Source of the DNA: Chitinophagaceae bacterium
GTDB lineage: Bacteria > Bacteroidota > Bacteroidia > Chitinophagales > Chitinophagaceae
Length of the DNA stretch: 64,000 nt
NCBI GenBank assembly: GCA_017307735.1
Contig: JAFKGR010000012.1
Coordinates: 1-64,000 of the forward strand
Direction of reading: 5' to 3'
A model generated the notes under the pieces. The model was not told where the DNA came from. It worked only from the letters and a program-made list of their open reading frames with translations, and ran no database searches. Position 1 is the stretch's first letter. The number at the start of each line of letters is the position of its first letter. Below are positions 54,863 to 63,784 of this stretch, one piece after another. Made by a program: the position numbers and the translations under genes.

Positions 54863-55243
54863 ATGAGAACTTTAATTACATCATTTATTTTATTTCTGAT
54901 AGTTGCCCCCGGAAGGACAATTTCACAGACAAAACCAGTTGAAAAAGCCGTTATTTCAGTGCCGGGTGCACAGGATGAAGCCTGTAAAGAGAGAATTGAA
55001 AATTACCTGAGAAGAGAAGATGGTATCATTTCATCAAATTTGAATTATCACCGGCGTACGCTGACAGTGAAATGGTACACAGACAGAACCAATATTGAAA
55101 ACATCAAAACTGCTGTTGCAAACCTGGGGTATGATGCAGGTGATGTAAAGGCAAATCCGGAAGCTTATTACAGGTTGCCTGTAACCTGCCGGCACGTACC
55201 TCTTGACACTAATAATAAGTCTGATAGTACGAAGAGGAATTAG
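54863..55243 (+). CDS. exported HMA-like protein, CxxC lost
   Basis: 126 aa from the ATG at 54863, a start that gives a signal peptide (MRTLITSFILFLIVAPGRT). The mature part looks like a heavy-metal-associated (HMA) fold: VPGAQDEACKERIENYLRRE in place of the GMxCxxC helix, then DGIISSNLNYHRRTLTVKWY. Only one Cys remains in that loop, so copper-type binding by CxxC is unlikely. Ten bases after pyrE, so co-transcribed, although function does not match. A TTG 18 bases upstream is less likely as the start. Confidence 0.72.
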   Translation: MRTLITSFILFLIVAPGRTISQTKPVEKAVISVPGAQDEACKERIENYLRREDGIISSNLNYHRRTLTVKWYTDRTNIENIKTAVANLGYDAGDVKANPEAYYRLPVTCRHVPLDTNNKSDSTKRN

Positions 55244-55632
55244 CCTACGATTCTGTGAAGCGTGAGGGATAAAAACATTTGATTAAAACGAAATTGTGGA
55301 AATCTGATTTCGTATTGTAATAATTCCGTTGATTAAAATTCTACAAACAATCCGTGTGTTGTAATCACGAAATATCTTCTCAAATAGTTGGGAAAACCTT
55401 TAGCAGGCATTAGCCAAATGTACCGGATCCCCGGCCTCGTTGTTGGGACATCATCACAAAGGATTAAATGTCACTTTTATCTTGTTGACGAGGTGCCGGA
55501 TCCAATTATTAAAAATTTCTACCAATCCCGGTATGATCTCTAATATTTCTATTTAAAATCAAACTGCTTTTTTGATTCAAAACCATTCCGATCCGGAAAA
55601 AAGCATAAATCCATGTTGCAGACAGGGAAAAC
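55244..55632. other. intergenic with a long inverted repeat
   Basis: No gene. GGATCCCCGGCCTCGT (55425-55440) and ACGAGGTGCCGGATCC (55488-55503) form an imperfect inverted repeat with a 47-base loop. No T-run follows, so it is not a plain terminator. Confidence 0.5.
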
Positions 55633-56079
55633 TCAGAAGAAGGAGAATTTTTGTTTACTCTCATAATTGACCGGAAAGTTTAAAAATAAGTTACCCTTTC
55701 CGGCTTTTATTTTTCCAGTCAACTTAACCATTACCTCTTTGTTGAATAATGCGCTAAATGCATTTTTAAATGCGTTTCTCATATCCAGTTCAAATTTTAC
55801 CGGTAAAATGAAATTGCCATTTTTTGGAATGCGAATGAGAGAATCGGATGTGCTGTGCCCAAGGAGAGTTCCGTTAATAAAAATGTCCAGATCTGTCCTT
55901 TTCAATTGCATCCCAAAATTATTCGGATTGTAATATTCTAAATCGAGTGAGACAGTTGCATTGTTGAAGCCCAGACTTTTTATAGCAAAATTGTGGTAAG
56001 TCTTATACTCCAGGGGGCGGGGAGTACTGCATGACATTATGACGAAAGTGCAGGCAGTTATTAAAGCTAATTTTTTCAC
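55633..56079 (-). CDS. LEA14-like lipoprotein
   Basis: 148 aa with a lipoprotein signal and lipobox FVIMSC (Cys16). The rest has LEA type 2 (LEA14) domain features: FNNATVSLDLEYYNPNNFGMQLKR, IDIFINGTLLG-like strand and KFELDMRNAF. These small beta-sandwich proteins stabilise membranes or proteins during stress in plants; the bacterial role is unknown. Isolated, next to a large AT-rich gap. Envelope-located. Confidence 0.85.
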   Translation of the reverse strand: MKKLALITACTFVIMSCSTPRPLEYKTYHNFAIKSLGFNNATVSLDLEYYNPNNFGMQLKRTDLDIFINGTLLGHSTSDSLIRIPKNGNFILPVKFELDMRNAFKNAFSALFNKEVMVKLTGKIKAGKGNLFLNFPVNYESKQKFSFF

Positions 56080-56496
56080 ACCGTAAAAATAGGATAGAAG
56101 GACTGAACAGAAAAAGCTATTTTTTTGTCACAGAAACTTAGCAATCTATGAAAATAGAATTAATTTTTAAATCTAAAATATGTAGGTGCTATAAATGATG
56201 TATAATTAACTGATCTATAGCTATTAATAGTATGTTATCTACTATACATATCTAAGTATTTGACACGACGAAGTGATGTTTCATTTGAATTATTATAAAA
56301 TCCGTGAAACGATAATTTATAAATTAATTTAATTAATCTATAAACAGATAAACAGGTAATTACAAAATATACCTTTAGTTTAAGTTATAAAGTATGTTAG
56401 ATTGAAGTTTGTTACTATATATGAACCTTCAAAAAACTTCTTTCTATGATTTGCAGCGCAAAAAAATATTGGCGGTGAAGTCTTGGATATGTAAAT

Positions 56497-56586
56497 ATGA
56501 CAGATGTAAAAATTTTGCCAGTGATTGATCCGAAAAATTCTGATGCGGGAATTATCCTCATAGAACCATTTTCAACCGGCAATTGA
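56497..56586 (+). CDS. possible 29-aa ORF
   Basis: Reads MTDVKILPVIDPKNSDAGII and ends in a TGA. Protein-like composition, but no promoter or family. Listed as a possible small protein only. Confidence 0.15.
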   Translation: MTDVKILPVIDPKNSDAGIILIEPFSTGN

Positions 56587-56872
56587 GATTTCTTGTTTTG
56601 AATGAAAATTGAGTGAAGAGGTTTTTTTCTCGCAAACCCTGATGACTTGATTTGAGATAAACTTTAAATGTGCGGATTGATATTTACCTCCTGGGCGGGA
56701 TAATATCCCTTTAATATAGCTGTTTAACTTGCGTGTATTAAATTAAAAATAAAATATAGGCCTTAATTTAAATATTACATTAAATAAAATAGTGCGATAG
56801 TATATGTTATCTAATAACTGTACTATTAATAAATATTTCATCTAAAAAAATGATCTCAGTAATTTTACGGTA

Positions 56873-56903
56873 TTGCAAAAGTAGAATCCGGTTTTTATGT
56901 TTG
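56873..56903 (+). promoter_or_regulatory. strong promoter for a small transcript
   Basis: TTG (56873-56875) and TATGTTTG (56896-56903) are spaced by exactly 20 bases, a textbook Bacteroidota promoter and one of the best in the window. The predicted start of RNA is about 56910. A 7-bp inverted repeat (AAACTGA and TCAGTTT) follows in the leader. Confidence 0.65.
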
Positions 56904-57002
56904 CATTATCAAACTGAAAAACACTTACCTCGTATTCAGTTTCTGATTTATAATCCTCCCATTCTTAGAAGGGCCTTATTAAAAAAATTTGAAACCTAAA
57001 CC

Positions 57003-57128
57003 ATGAGTATGAACCAAAACTCTACCTCTTCTATTTTTGAGACCCTGGAAGAATTTTTAAAATTATTGTTCTTCCCGAAAGACAACCTGATACCAGCTCC
57101 TGTCATATTGAAAAGTAAGAGATTATAA
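57003..57128 (+). CDS. small 41-aa protein, unknown
   Basis: Begins MSMNQNSTSSIFETLEEFLK and ends in a normal TAA. It lies between a strong promoter and a terminator with no other ORF in the transcript. The middle is amphipathic (FLKLLFFPKDN), and the end Pro/Lys-rich. No family recognised. It could be a secreted or signalling peptide, a small membrane-associated protein, or a chance ORF on a non-coding RNA. Confidence 0.4.
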   Translation: MSMNQNSTSSIFETLEEFLKLLFFPKDNLIPAPVILKSKRL

Positions 57129-57293
57129 TTAATAATTTCTTCAGGAATTGTATTCCCTTCTCATTTCAATTATCAAAGGTTAAGAGTGAGTTTTGTGATT
57201 TGTATTATGTTATAAATATTTGAGACAGTGTTATTTATATAAATTAAAATAGTTTTCTTTGGGGGTTACAGAACCAACTGGTTCTTAACAAAA

Positions 57294-57324
57294 CGCCGCA
57301 TTTCTATGCGGCGCTTTTATTTTT
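57294..57324 (+). terminator. rho-independent terminator of the small transcript
   Basis: CGCCGCA (57294-57300) pairs with TGCGGCG (57307-57313), loop TTTCTA, followed by a T-rich run. Forms the 3' end of the 56.9-57.3 kb unit. Confidence 0.85.
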
Positions 57325-57526
57325 GGAAAATGCCTTTACAGTGATAACGGTTCACCAATCTTTAAAATAGCAAAATTCCCTGACGATTATTTTAGATGAA
57401 ATAGTAGGTAGAAATAAATATTGTAGGATGGGAGATAGGTGATTCCGGAAAATTAGACCGTCAGCAATCCTTTAAAAGTTCTGAGAAGTAAAAAAGTAGG
57501 TAAAAATGGAGTTCGAAGAACCCTGC

Positions 57527-58117
57527 TTAATCTCCTTTTCTCCGGTTAATTTCGTCCCGGATTGAGGCTGCCCGGATATAATCTTCCCGTTCCAACACTT
57601 CATTCAGCAGATCTTCCAGCTCCTTTAAAGTCATTTTTTTCAGGTCATCACCCACGCTTTCGTCGTGGGTAACCACAACTCTTTTCTCCGATTCTTCTTC
57701 TCCCTTTACTACTCCGGCGCTGACTAAAATATGATCATAGGTATAAATCGGGCAACCAAATCTTACTGCCAGAGCCACGGCATCAGAGGTGCGAGAATCT
57801 ATTTCAACTGTTTCGTTTTCGGTTGAACAAACTAACCGCGAATAAAAAATACCCTCCTGCAAATCGTTGATAATTACTTCATGAAGGTCAATATTAAATG
57901 CAAGCATGAAATTTTTCATGAGGTCATGTGTGAGCGGTCGACTTGGTTTCATTCTTTCCAGGGCAACAGCAATGGCCTGGGCTTCAAATCCACCGATGAC
58001 AATGGGCAATCTTCTTAAACCATTCACTTCTCCCAATACCACTGCATAAGAATGTGTTTGGGTAATACTATGTGACAGTGCGACTATTTCCAACTCTATT
58101 TTCTTCATCTCACTCAC
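57527..58117 (-). CDS. bifunctional nuclease (BFN) with UVR motif
   Basis: 196 aa. N-terminal BFN domain (DUF151, about 1-135): RRLPIVIGGFEAQAIAVALE and DSRTSDAVALAVRFGCPIYT. The C-terminal UVR motif (about 160-194) is LKKMTLKELEDLLNEVLERE followed by DYIRAASIRDEI, as in UvrB/UvrC. BFN proteins were described as DNase/RNase in plants and mycobacteria; the bacterial role is unclear. 51 bp after etfA on the same strand, so co-transcribed possibly. Cytoplasmic. Confidence 0.9.
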   Translation of the reverse strand: MSEMKKIELEIVALSHSITQTHSYAVVLGEVNGLRRLPIVIGGFEAQAIAVALERMKPSRPLTHDLMKNFMLAFNIDLHEVIINDLQEGIFYSRLVCSTENETVEIDSRTSDAVALAVRFGCPIYTYDHILVSAGVVKGEEESEKRVVVTHDESVGDDLKKMTLKELEDLLNEVLEREDYIRAASIRDEINRRKGD

Positions 58118-58168
58118 CTTGCATTATTTTTTTAAGGTTTAAGGTAAAATCCGGGAATTATTATGTTT

Positions 58169-59134
58169 TTATTTCTGGCCTTTTAGTTTTTTTACAGCTT
58201 CTGTAATCTTTGGCACCACTTCAAAAGCGTCTCCCACAATTCCGTAATCTGCCGCCTTGAAGAAAGGGGCTTCCGGATCTTTGTTTATAACTACAATGGT
58301 TTTGCTTCTGTTTACTCCTGCCAGATGCTGAATAGCCCCTGAAATACCAATTGCAAAATACATGTTGGGAGCAATGGTTAATCCGGTTTGGCCCACATGT
58401 TCATGATGCGGGCGCCATCCGCTGTCGCTTACCGGCCTGCTACATGCCGTAGCAGCCCCAAGCGCTTTAGCCAAATCAGTTACAATTCCCCAGTTTTCTG
58501 GTCCTTTCAAACCGCGTCCACCACTCACCACAAGCTCAGCTTCTGCCAGGGGAACTTCGCCTTTCACCACATTTACTTCTCTGACGTTTACCTTGCGCCG
58601 GGGTATTTGTGTGGTAATGTTCTCTATAGTCGCGGTACCGCTTCCTTCAGTAACCTTGAATGCATTTGCATTAAGGGTTATTATTTTGATATCAGTTTTA
58701 ATTTCAACGTTTGCAAAAGCTTTTCCGCTGAAAACTGATTTTTTGACTTTAAAGCCATTAGAAGTATCTGGTAAACCAACTGCACCACTTATCAATCCTG
58801 ATTTTAACCTTACTGACAGTCGCGGGGCAATGGCTTTTCCATTAAAATTATTTGATAAGACTACTACATTACTGCCAGAACTCTTAACCGTATCTGCAAT
58901 GAGAGCTGTATAAATTTCATCATCAAACTGGTTCAACTGAGCATCTGCGGCATGATATATTTTCTTTATTCCGTATTTACCTAAAGATTGCAGGTCATCT
59001 TTTACTTCGCCCAAAACAATTCCATTGGCTTCGGTCCCCGTCTGCTCAGCAATTTTAGCTGCAAAGGAGGCTGCTTCGAAACTACTCTTTTTTACATGTC
59101 CCTCAGCCTGATCCAGGAAAACTAATACACTCAT
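58169..59134 (-). CDS. etfA: electron transfer flavoprotein subunit alpha
   Basis: 321 aa. Carries FAD and passes electrons from acyl-CoA and other dehydrogenases to the quinone pool. The C-terminal FAD domain shows SGGRGLKGPENW, GLTIAPNMYFAIGISGAIQHL and NKDPEAPFFKAADYGIVGDA. N-terminal part is the alpha/beta domain of ETF-alpha. Length normal. 25 bp after etfB. Cytoplasmic. Confidence 0.96.
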   Translation of the reverse strand: MSVLVFLDQAEGHVKKSSFEAASFAAKIAEQTGTEANGIVLGEVKDDLQSLGKYGIKKIYHAADAQLNQFDDEIYTALIADTVKSSGSNVVVLSNNFNGKAIAPRLSVRLKSGLISGAVGLPDTSNGFKVKKSVFSGKAFANVEIKTDIKIITLNANAFKVTEGSGTATIENITTQIPRRKVNVREVNVVKGEVPLAEAELVVSGGRGLKGPENWGIVTDLAKALGAATACSRPVSDSGWRPHHEHVGQTGLTIAPNMYFAIGISGAIQHLAGVNRSKTIVVINKDPEAPFFKAADYGIVGDAFEVVPKITEAVKKLKGQK

Positions 59135-59159
59135 ATCTGTAAATTAAAAATGTTTGTAA

Positions 59160-59903
59160 TTAAAAAACTTTTGCTTCTTCATGTAACAGACGTACCAACT
59201 CTTCGGGATTGTCTGCCGGAATCATCTTTACCCCTTGTTTTGGAGCCGGAAGTTCAAATGAACTTATGCTGGTCAGCGGATCAATTGCAACCGGTTCGAT
59301 CGCTTTGAGTGGTTTCGTACGCGCACTCATTATGCCGCGCATATTGGGGATACGTTGTTCTGCCATCCCTTTTTGGCAACTTACAACTATCGGTAAAGCT
59401 GCTTCGTCCACTTCTTCACCTCCTTCTATTTCACGTGTAATGGTGGCTGTGTTTCCATTCAATTCAAATTTTGTAGCCAGCGAAATATAGGGCAGTTCTA
59501 AAAATTCGGCTATCATGCCGCCAACGGAAGAACCATTGTAATCAATGGTTTCTTTTCCGGTGAAAATAAGATCGTAATGTTGTTCTTTGGCAAGATTTAC
59601 AATTTGACCGGCCACATAATAGTCGTCTCCCGGATGCGAATTAATTCTAAATGCTTCATCGCCACCAAGTGCAAGAGCTTTGCGGATAATTGCATCATTT
59701 TCTGCGGGACCTACATGTACCAGGTGAATGATGGTTGAAGGATCTTTTTCCTTCAGTTCAATCGCCCGTACCAATGCATACCATTCATCATAGGGGTTAA
59801 TTATAAACTGAACCCCGCTTTCATTAAATTTGGTATCATTATCTGTAAAGGAAATTTTGGCTGTTGTGTCTGGCGTTTTGCTTATGCAAACTAATATCTT
59901 CAT
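59160..59903 (-). CDS. etfB: electron transfer flavoprotein subunit beta
   Basis: 247 aa from the ATG at 59903 (MKILVCISKTPDTTAKISF). The longer frame adds a hydrophobic leader not seen in ETF-beta and is rejected. Adenine nucleotide-binding features: VQFIINPYDEWYALVRAIEL, YDLIFTGKETIDYNGSSVGG and LPIVVSCQKGMAEQRIPN, all typical. Heterodimer with EtfA. A TATCTTCG box about 20 bases upstream is the likely promoter. First gene of etfB-etfA-BFN. Confidence 0.95.
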   Translation of the reverse strand: MKILVCISKTPDTTAKISFTDNDTKFNESGVQFIINPYDEWYALVRAIELKEKDPSTIIHLVHVGPAENDAIIRKALALGGDEAFRINSHPGDDYYVAGQIVNLAKEQHYDLIFTGKETIDYNGSSVGGMIAEFLELPYISLATKFELNGNTATITREIEGGEEVDEAALPIVVSCQKGMAEQRIPNMRGIMSARTKPLKAIEPVAIDPLTSISSFELPAPKQGVKMIPADNPEELVRLLHEEAKVF

Positions 59904-60098
59904 GACATCACTTTTTAGGTTTGCGAAGATACTAAGTATCAAAAAAGAAAAAAAGTAATTGGTTGATAACCTACAAGAGATCAAAGAAACCTGATATTCA
60001 TTTCTAATCCTTTTTAGGGAGAACTTTCATTATTTGTATCCGCCTGTTTACAAAAGGAAGTTGTTTTTACCAGAGATTTGTAACCTCAACTTTTATAT

Positions 60099-61487
60099 AT
60101 GTCACTGGTTACTCAGTTCGAAAATTTTGTAAAACAAAATCATCTTTTCCAAAAGAATGATTTGCTTTTATTGACGGTCAGCGGTGGAAGAGATTCGGTT
60201 TCACTTTGTGAACTTTGCCACCGTTGCGGATTTAATTTTGAAATTGCGCATTGTAATTTTCAACTCAGGGGGGAAGAGAGTATGAGGGATGAAGCCTTTG
60301 TCAAAAACCTTGCAGCACAATATGGTGCCCCGGTTCATGTTGTCAGGTTTGATACAAAAAAATATTCGGAGAGAAATAAAATTTCTATTCAGGTGGCAGC
60401 ACGCGAACTCAGGTACAAATGGTTTGATGAATTGTCAAATGAACTTAAAAAGAAGAACAGCCGCGTATTCATTGTAACTGCTCATCATGCCAATGATAAT
60501 ATTGAAACTCTTTTAATGAATTTTCTGAAAGGTACCGGGATTGATGGCCTGCAGGGAATCCCGGTAAAAAATAAAAATATCGTACGTCCTCTTTTGTTTG
60601 CAAAAAGGGAAGAGATTAATGAATTTGTTAATGAAAATAATCTGCAATTTGTAGAAGACTCCTCAAATCTTTTGGATAAATATACCCGGAATTATATCCG
60701 GCTTCAGTTGATCCCGTCGATCAAAAAAATTATACCCGCAGTTGAAGATAATCTCATTGGAAACATCAACCGGTTTCACGACATTAAAAATATCTATGAA
60801 GAATCCATTGAAGAAATCTGTAATAAAATAGTTGAGAAGAAAGGAAATGAATACCACATCCCTGTTTTGAAACTTTTGAAAAGAAATGGATTCAGAGCCA
60901 TTCTTTTTGAAATTATAAAGAGATTCAACTTTTCATCCCGCCAGTTAGAAGAAGTGGTAAAGTTGTTATATGCCGATAGCGGCAAATTTGTTTTATCGGA
61001 AACCCACCGGATAATCCGCGACAGAAAATGGCTGATTATAGTTCCGGTAAAAAGTGAAGAGGCAAATCATATTCTGATTGGTAAAAATGACAACAGGATT
61101 GTGTTTCGCCAAGGAGAAATTTTATTGAAGGAATATCAATGGACCAAAGAGAAAAAAATCTCTTCTGAATCTTATATTGCAATGCTGGATGCCAAAGAAA
61201 TTATTTTTCCCCTTATTCTGAGGCCATGGAAGAAAGGCGATTATTTTTATCCGCTCGGAATGGCCAAGAAAAAAAAACTGAGCCGGTTTTTTGTTGATCA
61301 GAAGTTATCAATAGTGGATAAAGAAAAGGTTTGGGTTTTGGAAAGTAATAAAAAAATCCTGTGGGTTATTGGCTTGCGAATTGACAACAGATTTAAGGTT
61401 ACAGAAAAAACAAAATCGGTCTGGAGAATTGCGTTTAATAAGTCTGAAACAACTGATCCATCTTCATATTCTTCACCTGGTAAATGA
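60099..61487 (+). CDS. tilS: tRNA(Ile)-lysidine synthase
   Basis: 462 aa. Adds lysine to C34 of tRNA-Ile so it reads AUA. The PP-loop is SGGRDS (28-33), followed by LRGEESMRDEAFV and TAHHANDNIETLLMNFLKGTG with catalytic residues. The substrate- and C-terminal binding domains (about 230-440) include RPWKKGDYFYPLGM. Complete and typical length. Its end overlaps the convergent rhomboid gene by 53 bases. Cytoplasmic, essential in most bacteria. Confidence 0.95.
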   Translation: MSLVTQFENFVKQNHLFQKNDLLLLTVSGGRDSVSLCELCHRCGFNFEIAHCNFQLRGEESMRDEAFVKNLAAQYGAPVHVVRFDTKKYSERNKISIQVAARELRYKWFDELSNELKKKNSRVFIVTAHHANDNIETLLMNFLKGTGIDGLQGIPVKNKNIVRPLLFAKREEINEFVNENNLQFVEDSSNLLDKYTRNYIRLQLIPSIKKIIPAVEDNLIGNINRFHDIKNIYEESIEEICNKIVEKKGNEYHIPVLKLLKRNGFRAILFEIIKRFNFSSRQLEEVVKLLYADSGKFVLSETHRIIRDRKWLIIVPVKSEEANHILIGKNDNRIVFRQGEILLKEYQWTKEKKISSESYIAMLDAKEIIFPLILRPWKKGDYFYPLGMAKKKKLSRFFVDQKLSIVDKEKVWVLESNKKILWVIGLRIDNRFKVTEKTKSVWRIAFNKSETTDPSSYSSPGK

Positions 61488-62100
61488 AGTTTTGCAGAAC
61501 CGGAAAATTTGAAAAGAGGTTACAAACAATAATCAGAAAAATTATTCCAAACACGGCGCCCCAGATGTGTGCATTGTGGTTGATCCTTGAGCCGCCCCGT
61601 TTTCCGAGATAATAAGAAATAACGAGAAACAGGATTCCGAAAATAAAACCGGGTATAAATATGGGTATAAAAATAAGGCCGATACCCTGAAGAGGATTGA
61701 GAAGAATAAATGCGAATACCACTGCAGACACTGCGCCCGAAGCCCCCAGACTGCTATACTGGTAATTCCCTTTGTATTTTTTATAATCCGGAATTACAGA
61801 AAATATCAGTGCAAGTACATATAAAAGGATATAGAACAATTTTCCCTGAACGGTTCCGAACAATGAAATAAAAGCATCTTCAATGAATCCGCCAAATAGA
61901 TAAAATGCATACATATTAAATATCAGGTGCATCAAATCGGCGTGGATAAATCCGTAGGTAAAGAACCTGTAAAACTGGTTCTTGTCGTGAACCCAGGCGG
62001 GGTAGAAGATCAGATCGTTGAGGATTTTTCTTGAACCAAAGGCTGATAAAGATACCAGGCAGGTGATGATAATGATTATTATTGTCAGAGATAAATGCAT
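61435..62100 (-). CDS. rhomboid-family intramembrane protease
   Basis: 221 aa with six TM helices, the rhomboid core. HADLMHLIFNMYAFYLFGG forms the TM2 region with conserved His and Asn. The catalytic Ser is S121 in GASGA, and the His likely H178 in HNAHIWGA. It cleaves substrates within the membrane; targets unknown. The final 53 bases overlap tilS on the other strand, so the two convergent genes share sequence. 26 bp downstream of rlmH on the same strand. Confidence 0.9.
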   Translation of the reverse strand: MHLSLTIIIIIITCLVSLSAFGSRKILNDLIFYPAWVHDKNQFYRFFTYGFIHADLMHLIFNMYAFYLFGGFIEDAFISLFGTVQGKLFYILLYVLALIFSVIPDYKKYKGNYQYSSLGASGAVSAVVFAFILLNPLQGIGLIFIPIFIPGFIFGILFLVISYYLGKRGGSRINHNAHIWGAVFGIIFLIIVCNLFSNFPVLQNFIYQVKNMKMDQLFQTY

Positions 62101-62126
62101 AAAAAAGTTGCCAAACCTACAAAAAA

Positions 62127-62591
62127 TCAGGAATGATGATATTTTTCATTTCTGATGATGGTGCACGCACGATAAATTTGCTCGGCGAGAATCAACCGCA
62201 CTAATTGATGAGGAAAAGTTAATTCAGAAAGGCTCCAGATGAAATTGCATCTTTTCAATAAATGCTGATTCAATCCAAAAGCACCGCCAATAATAAAAAT
62301 CAGGTTCTTTACACTTTGAATGGATTGTTTTTCAATAAAAGCTGCTAATGCCGGTGAAGTCATCTGTTTTCCGTGCTCGTCGAGGCCCACCAAAAAATCA
62401 TCAGGGCCGATGTTTTTTAAAAGCAATTCTGATTCTGCCAGCATTTGTTCATGTTGATCAGTTATCTTTTTTGCCGGGAATATTTTCCATTCCAGCGGAT
62501 AATAATGACCGATTCGGGCGGAGAAATCATCAATGGCTTTTTTGATTTGCGGATCATGTGGTTTCCCGATGGCACGGATAAATATTTTCAT
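62127..62591 (-). CDS. rlmH: 23S rRNA pseudouridine-1915 N3-methyltransferase
   Basis: 154 aa SPOUT methyltransferase that methylates pseudouridine 1915 in helix 69 of 23S rRNA. Knot motifs LIFIIGGAFGLNQHLL (about 94-109) and LSELTFPHQLVRLILAEQIYRA (about 117-138), and the C-terminal NEKYHHS. Length 154 is the family norm. First gene of rlmH-rhomboid on the minus strand. Confidence 0.96.
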   Translation of the reverse strand: MKIFIRAIGKPHDPQIKKAIDDFSARIGHYYPLEWKIFPAKKITDQHEQMLAESELLLKNIGPDDFLVGLDEHGKQMTSPALAAFIEKQSIQSVKNLIFIIGGAFGLNQHLLKRCNFIWSLSELTFPHQLVRLILAEQIYRACTIIRNEKYHHS

Positions 62592-62761
62592 TTTTTGATT
62601 TGAATAGAAGTTGCCAAGTTAATCTCAATCTTTATTTCATTAAAATATTTCCTTTGATCATTGTATAAGATTTGATTATTCTGATGAAGGGATTTTTTTT
62701 ATTGAGGCAGAGCCTTTGAAATATTTGAAATAGTTTTAGCCATGAAAATAATCTTTTAAAA

Positions 62762-63784
62762 ATGCCCTTTAATTATTTTATCAAATGCTGTTTGCTTTTT
62801 TTCTTTCTGAATTTTCCACCAACCACTTTTAACACGCGGAGGATTCAGCATGTCCGGGATTCTTTTGCAAAGGGTGCAGATGTCAGTTGGATTACAGAAA
62901 TGGAAGACGGAGGTAGAAAGTTCTATAATAAAAACGGGCATCAGGAAGATATTTTCAAGATTCTGAAAGGACTTGGAATGAATACGGTCCGTTTCAGAAT
63001 TTGGGTAAACCCGGTAAATAAATACAATAGTATCAAAGATGTAATTTCAAAATGTAACCGTGCAAAAGCAGCAGGGATGCGCATCATGATAGATTTGCAT
63101 TACAGTGATTCGTGGGCTGACCCCGGGAAACAGACCATTCCGGCAGGTTGGGCAGGGCAGAATTTTTCAACTTTGAAAACCACTTTGTCAAATTACACTT
63201 CAGCAACTATGAATACCTTATTGCAATCGAAAATTACACCGGAGTGGGTTCAAATAGGCAATGAAACCAATGATGGAATGTTGTGGCCCGTTGGAAAAGC
63301 TTCGGTCAATATGAGCCATTTTGCTCAACTGGTTCAGGCTGGTTCAGAAGCCGTGAAATCAGTTTTTCCATCCGCAAAAATAATCATACATCTGTCTAAC
63401 GGTTATGATCACACGATGTATAGATGGATGTTTGACAGCCTTATGGCCAATCATGTTCATTGGGATGTGATTGGAATGTCGTTGTATCCATCCCCACCTA
63501 CATGGCAAACTTTGAATGAACAATGCCTCTCCAATATGAGAGACATGATTCAACGTTATGGCAAGGAAGTGATGGTTGTGGAATGTGGAATGAAATGGGA
63601 TCAGCCTTTGATTGCCAAACGATTTTTATCGGACCTGATTTACAAAGTAAAATCTCTTCCCAAACAAAAAGGTTTAGGTGTTTTGTATTGGGAGCCGGAA
63701 TCTTATAATCATTGGAAAGGATATAAACTCGGAGCTTTTAACGATTCAGGAAAGCCAACCAAAGCATTGGATGCGTTTAAATGA
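62762..63784 (+). CDS. GH53 endo-beta-1,4-galactanase
   Basis: 340 aa with an N-terminal signal-like stretch (MPFNYFIKCCLLFFFLNF) and then a GH53 TIM barrel that cuts beta-1,4-galactan (arabinogalactan type I). GADVSWITEMEDGGRKFYNK opens the barrel, followed by VRFRIWVNP and DLHYSDSWADPGKQ. The acid/base is E168 in QIGNET and the nucleophile E274 in VVECG, both in place. Ends LGAFNDSGKPTKALDAF. Probably exported or periplasmic, acting on plant polysaccharide. No SusCD pair or other glycan gene adjacent. Confidence 0.93.
   Translation: MPFNYFIKCCLLFFFLNFPPTTFNTRRIQHVRDSFAKGADVSWITEMEDGGRKFYNKNGHQEDIFKILKGLGMNTVRFRIWVNPVNKYNSIKDVISKCNRAKAAGMRIMIDLHYSDSWADPGKQTIPAGWAGQNFSTLKTTLSNYTSATMNTLLQSKITPEWVQIGNETNDGMLWPVGKASVNMSHFAQLVQAGSEAVKSVFPSAKIIIHLSNGYDHTMYRWMFDSLMANHVHWDVIGMSLYPSPPTWQTLNEQCLSNMRDMIQRYGKEVMVVECGMKWDQPLIAKRFLSDLIYKVKSLPKQKGLGVLYWEPESYNHWKGYKLGAFNDSGKPTKALDAFK

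Larger units (their letters stand above)
56080..57526. other. AT-rich gap with a small transcription unit
   Basis: About 1.4 kb without a large gene. Very AT-rich with repeated ATAG/CTAT-like runs near 56215-56260 and 56790-56830. A frame of 29 codons (56497-56586) looks protein-like but is too short to judge. From 56873 to 57324 a promoter, a 41-codon ORF and a terminator are seen (own entries). Nothing else is recognisable. Confidence 0.5.
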
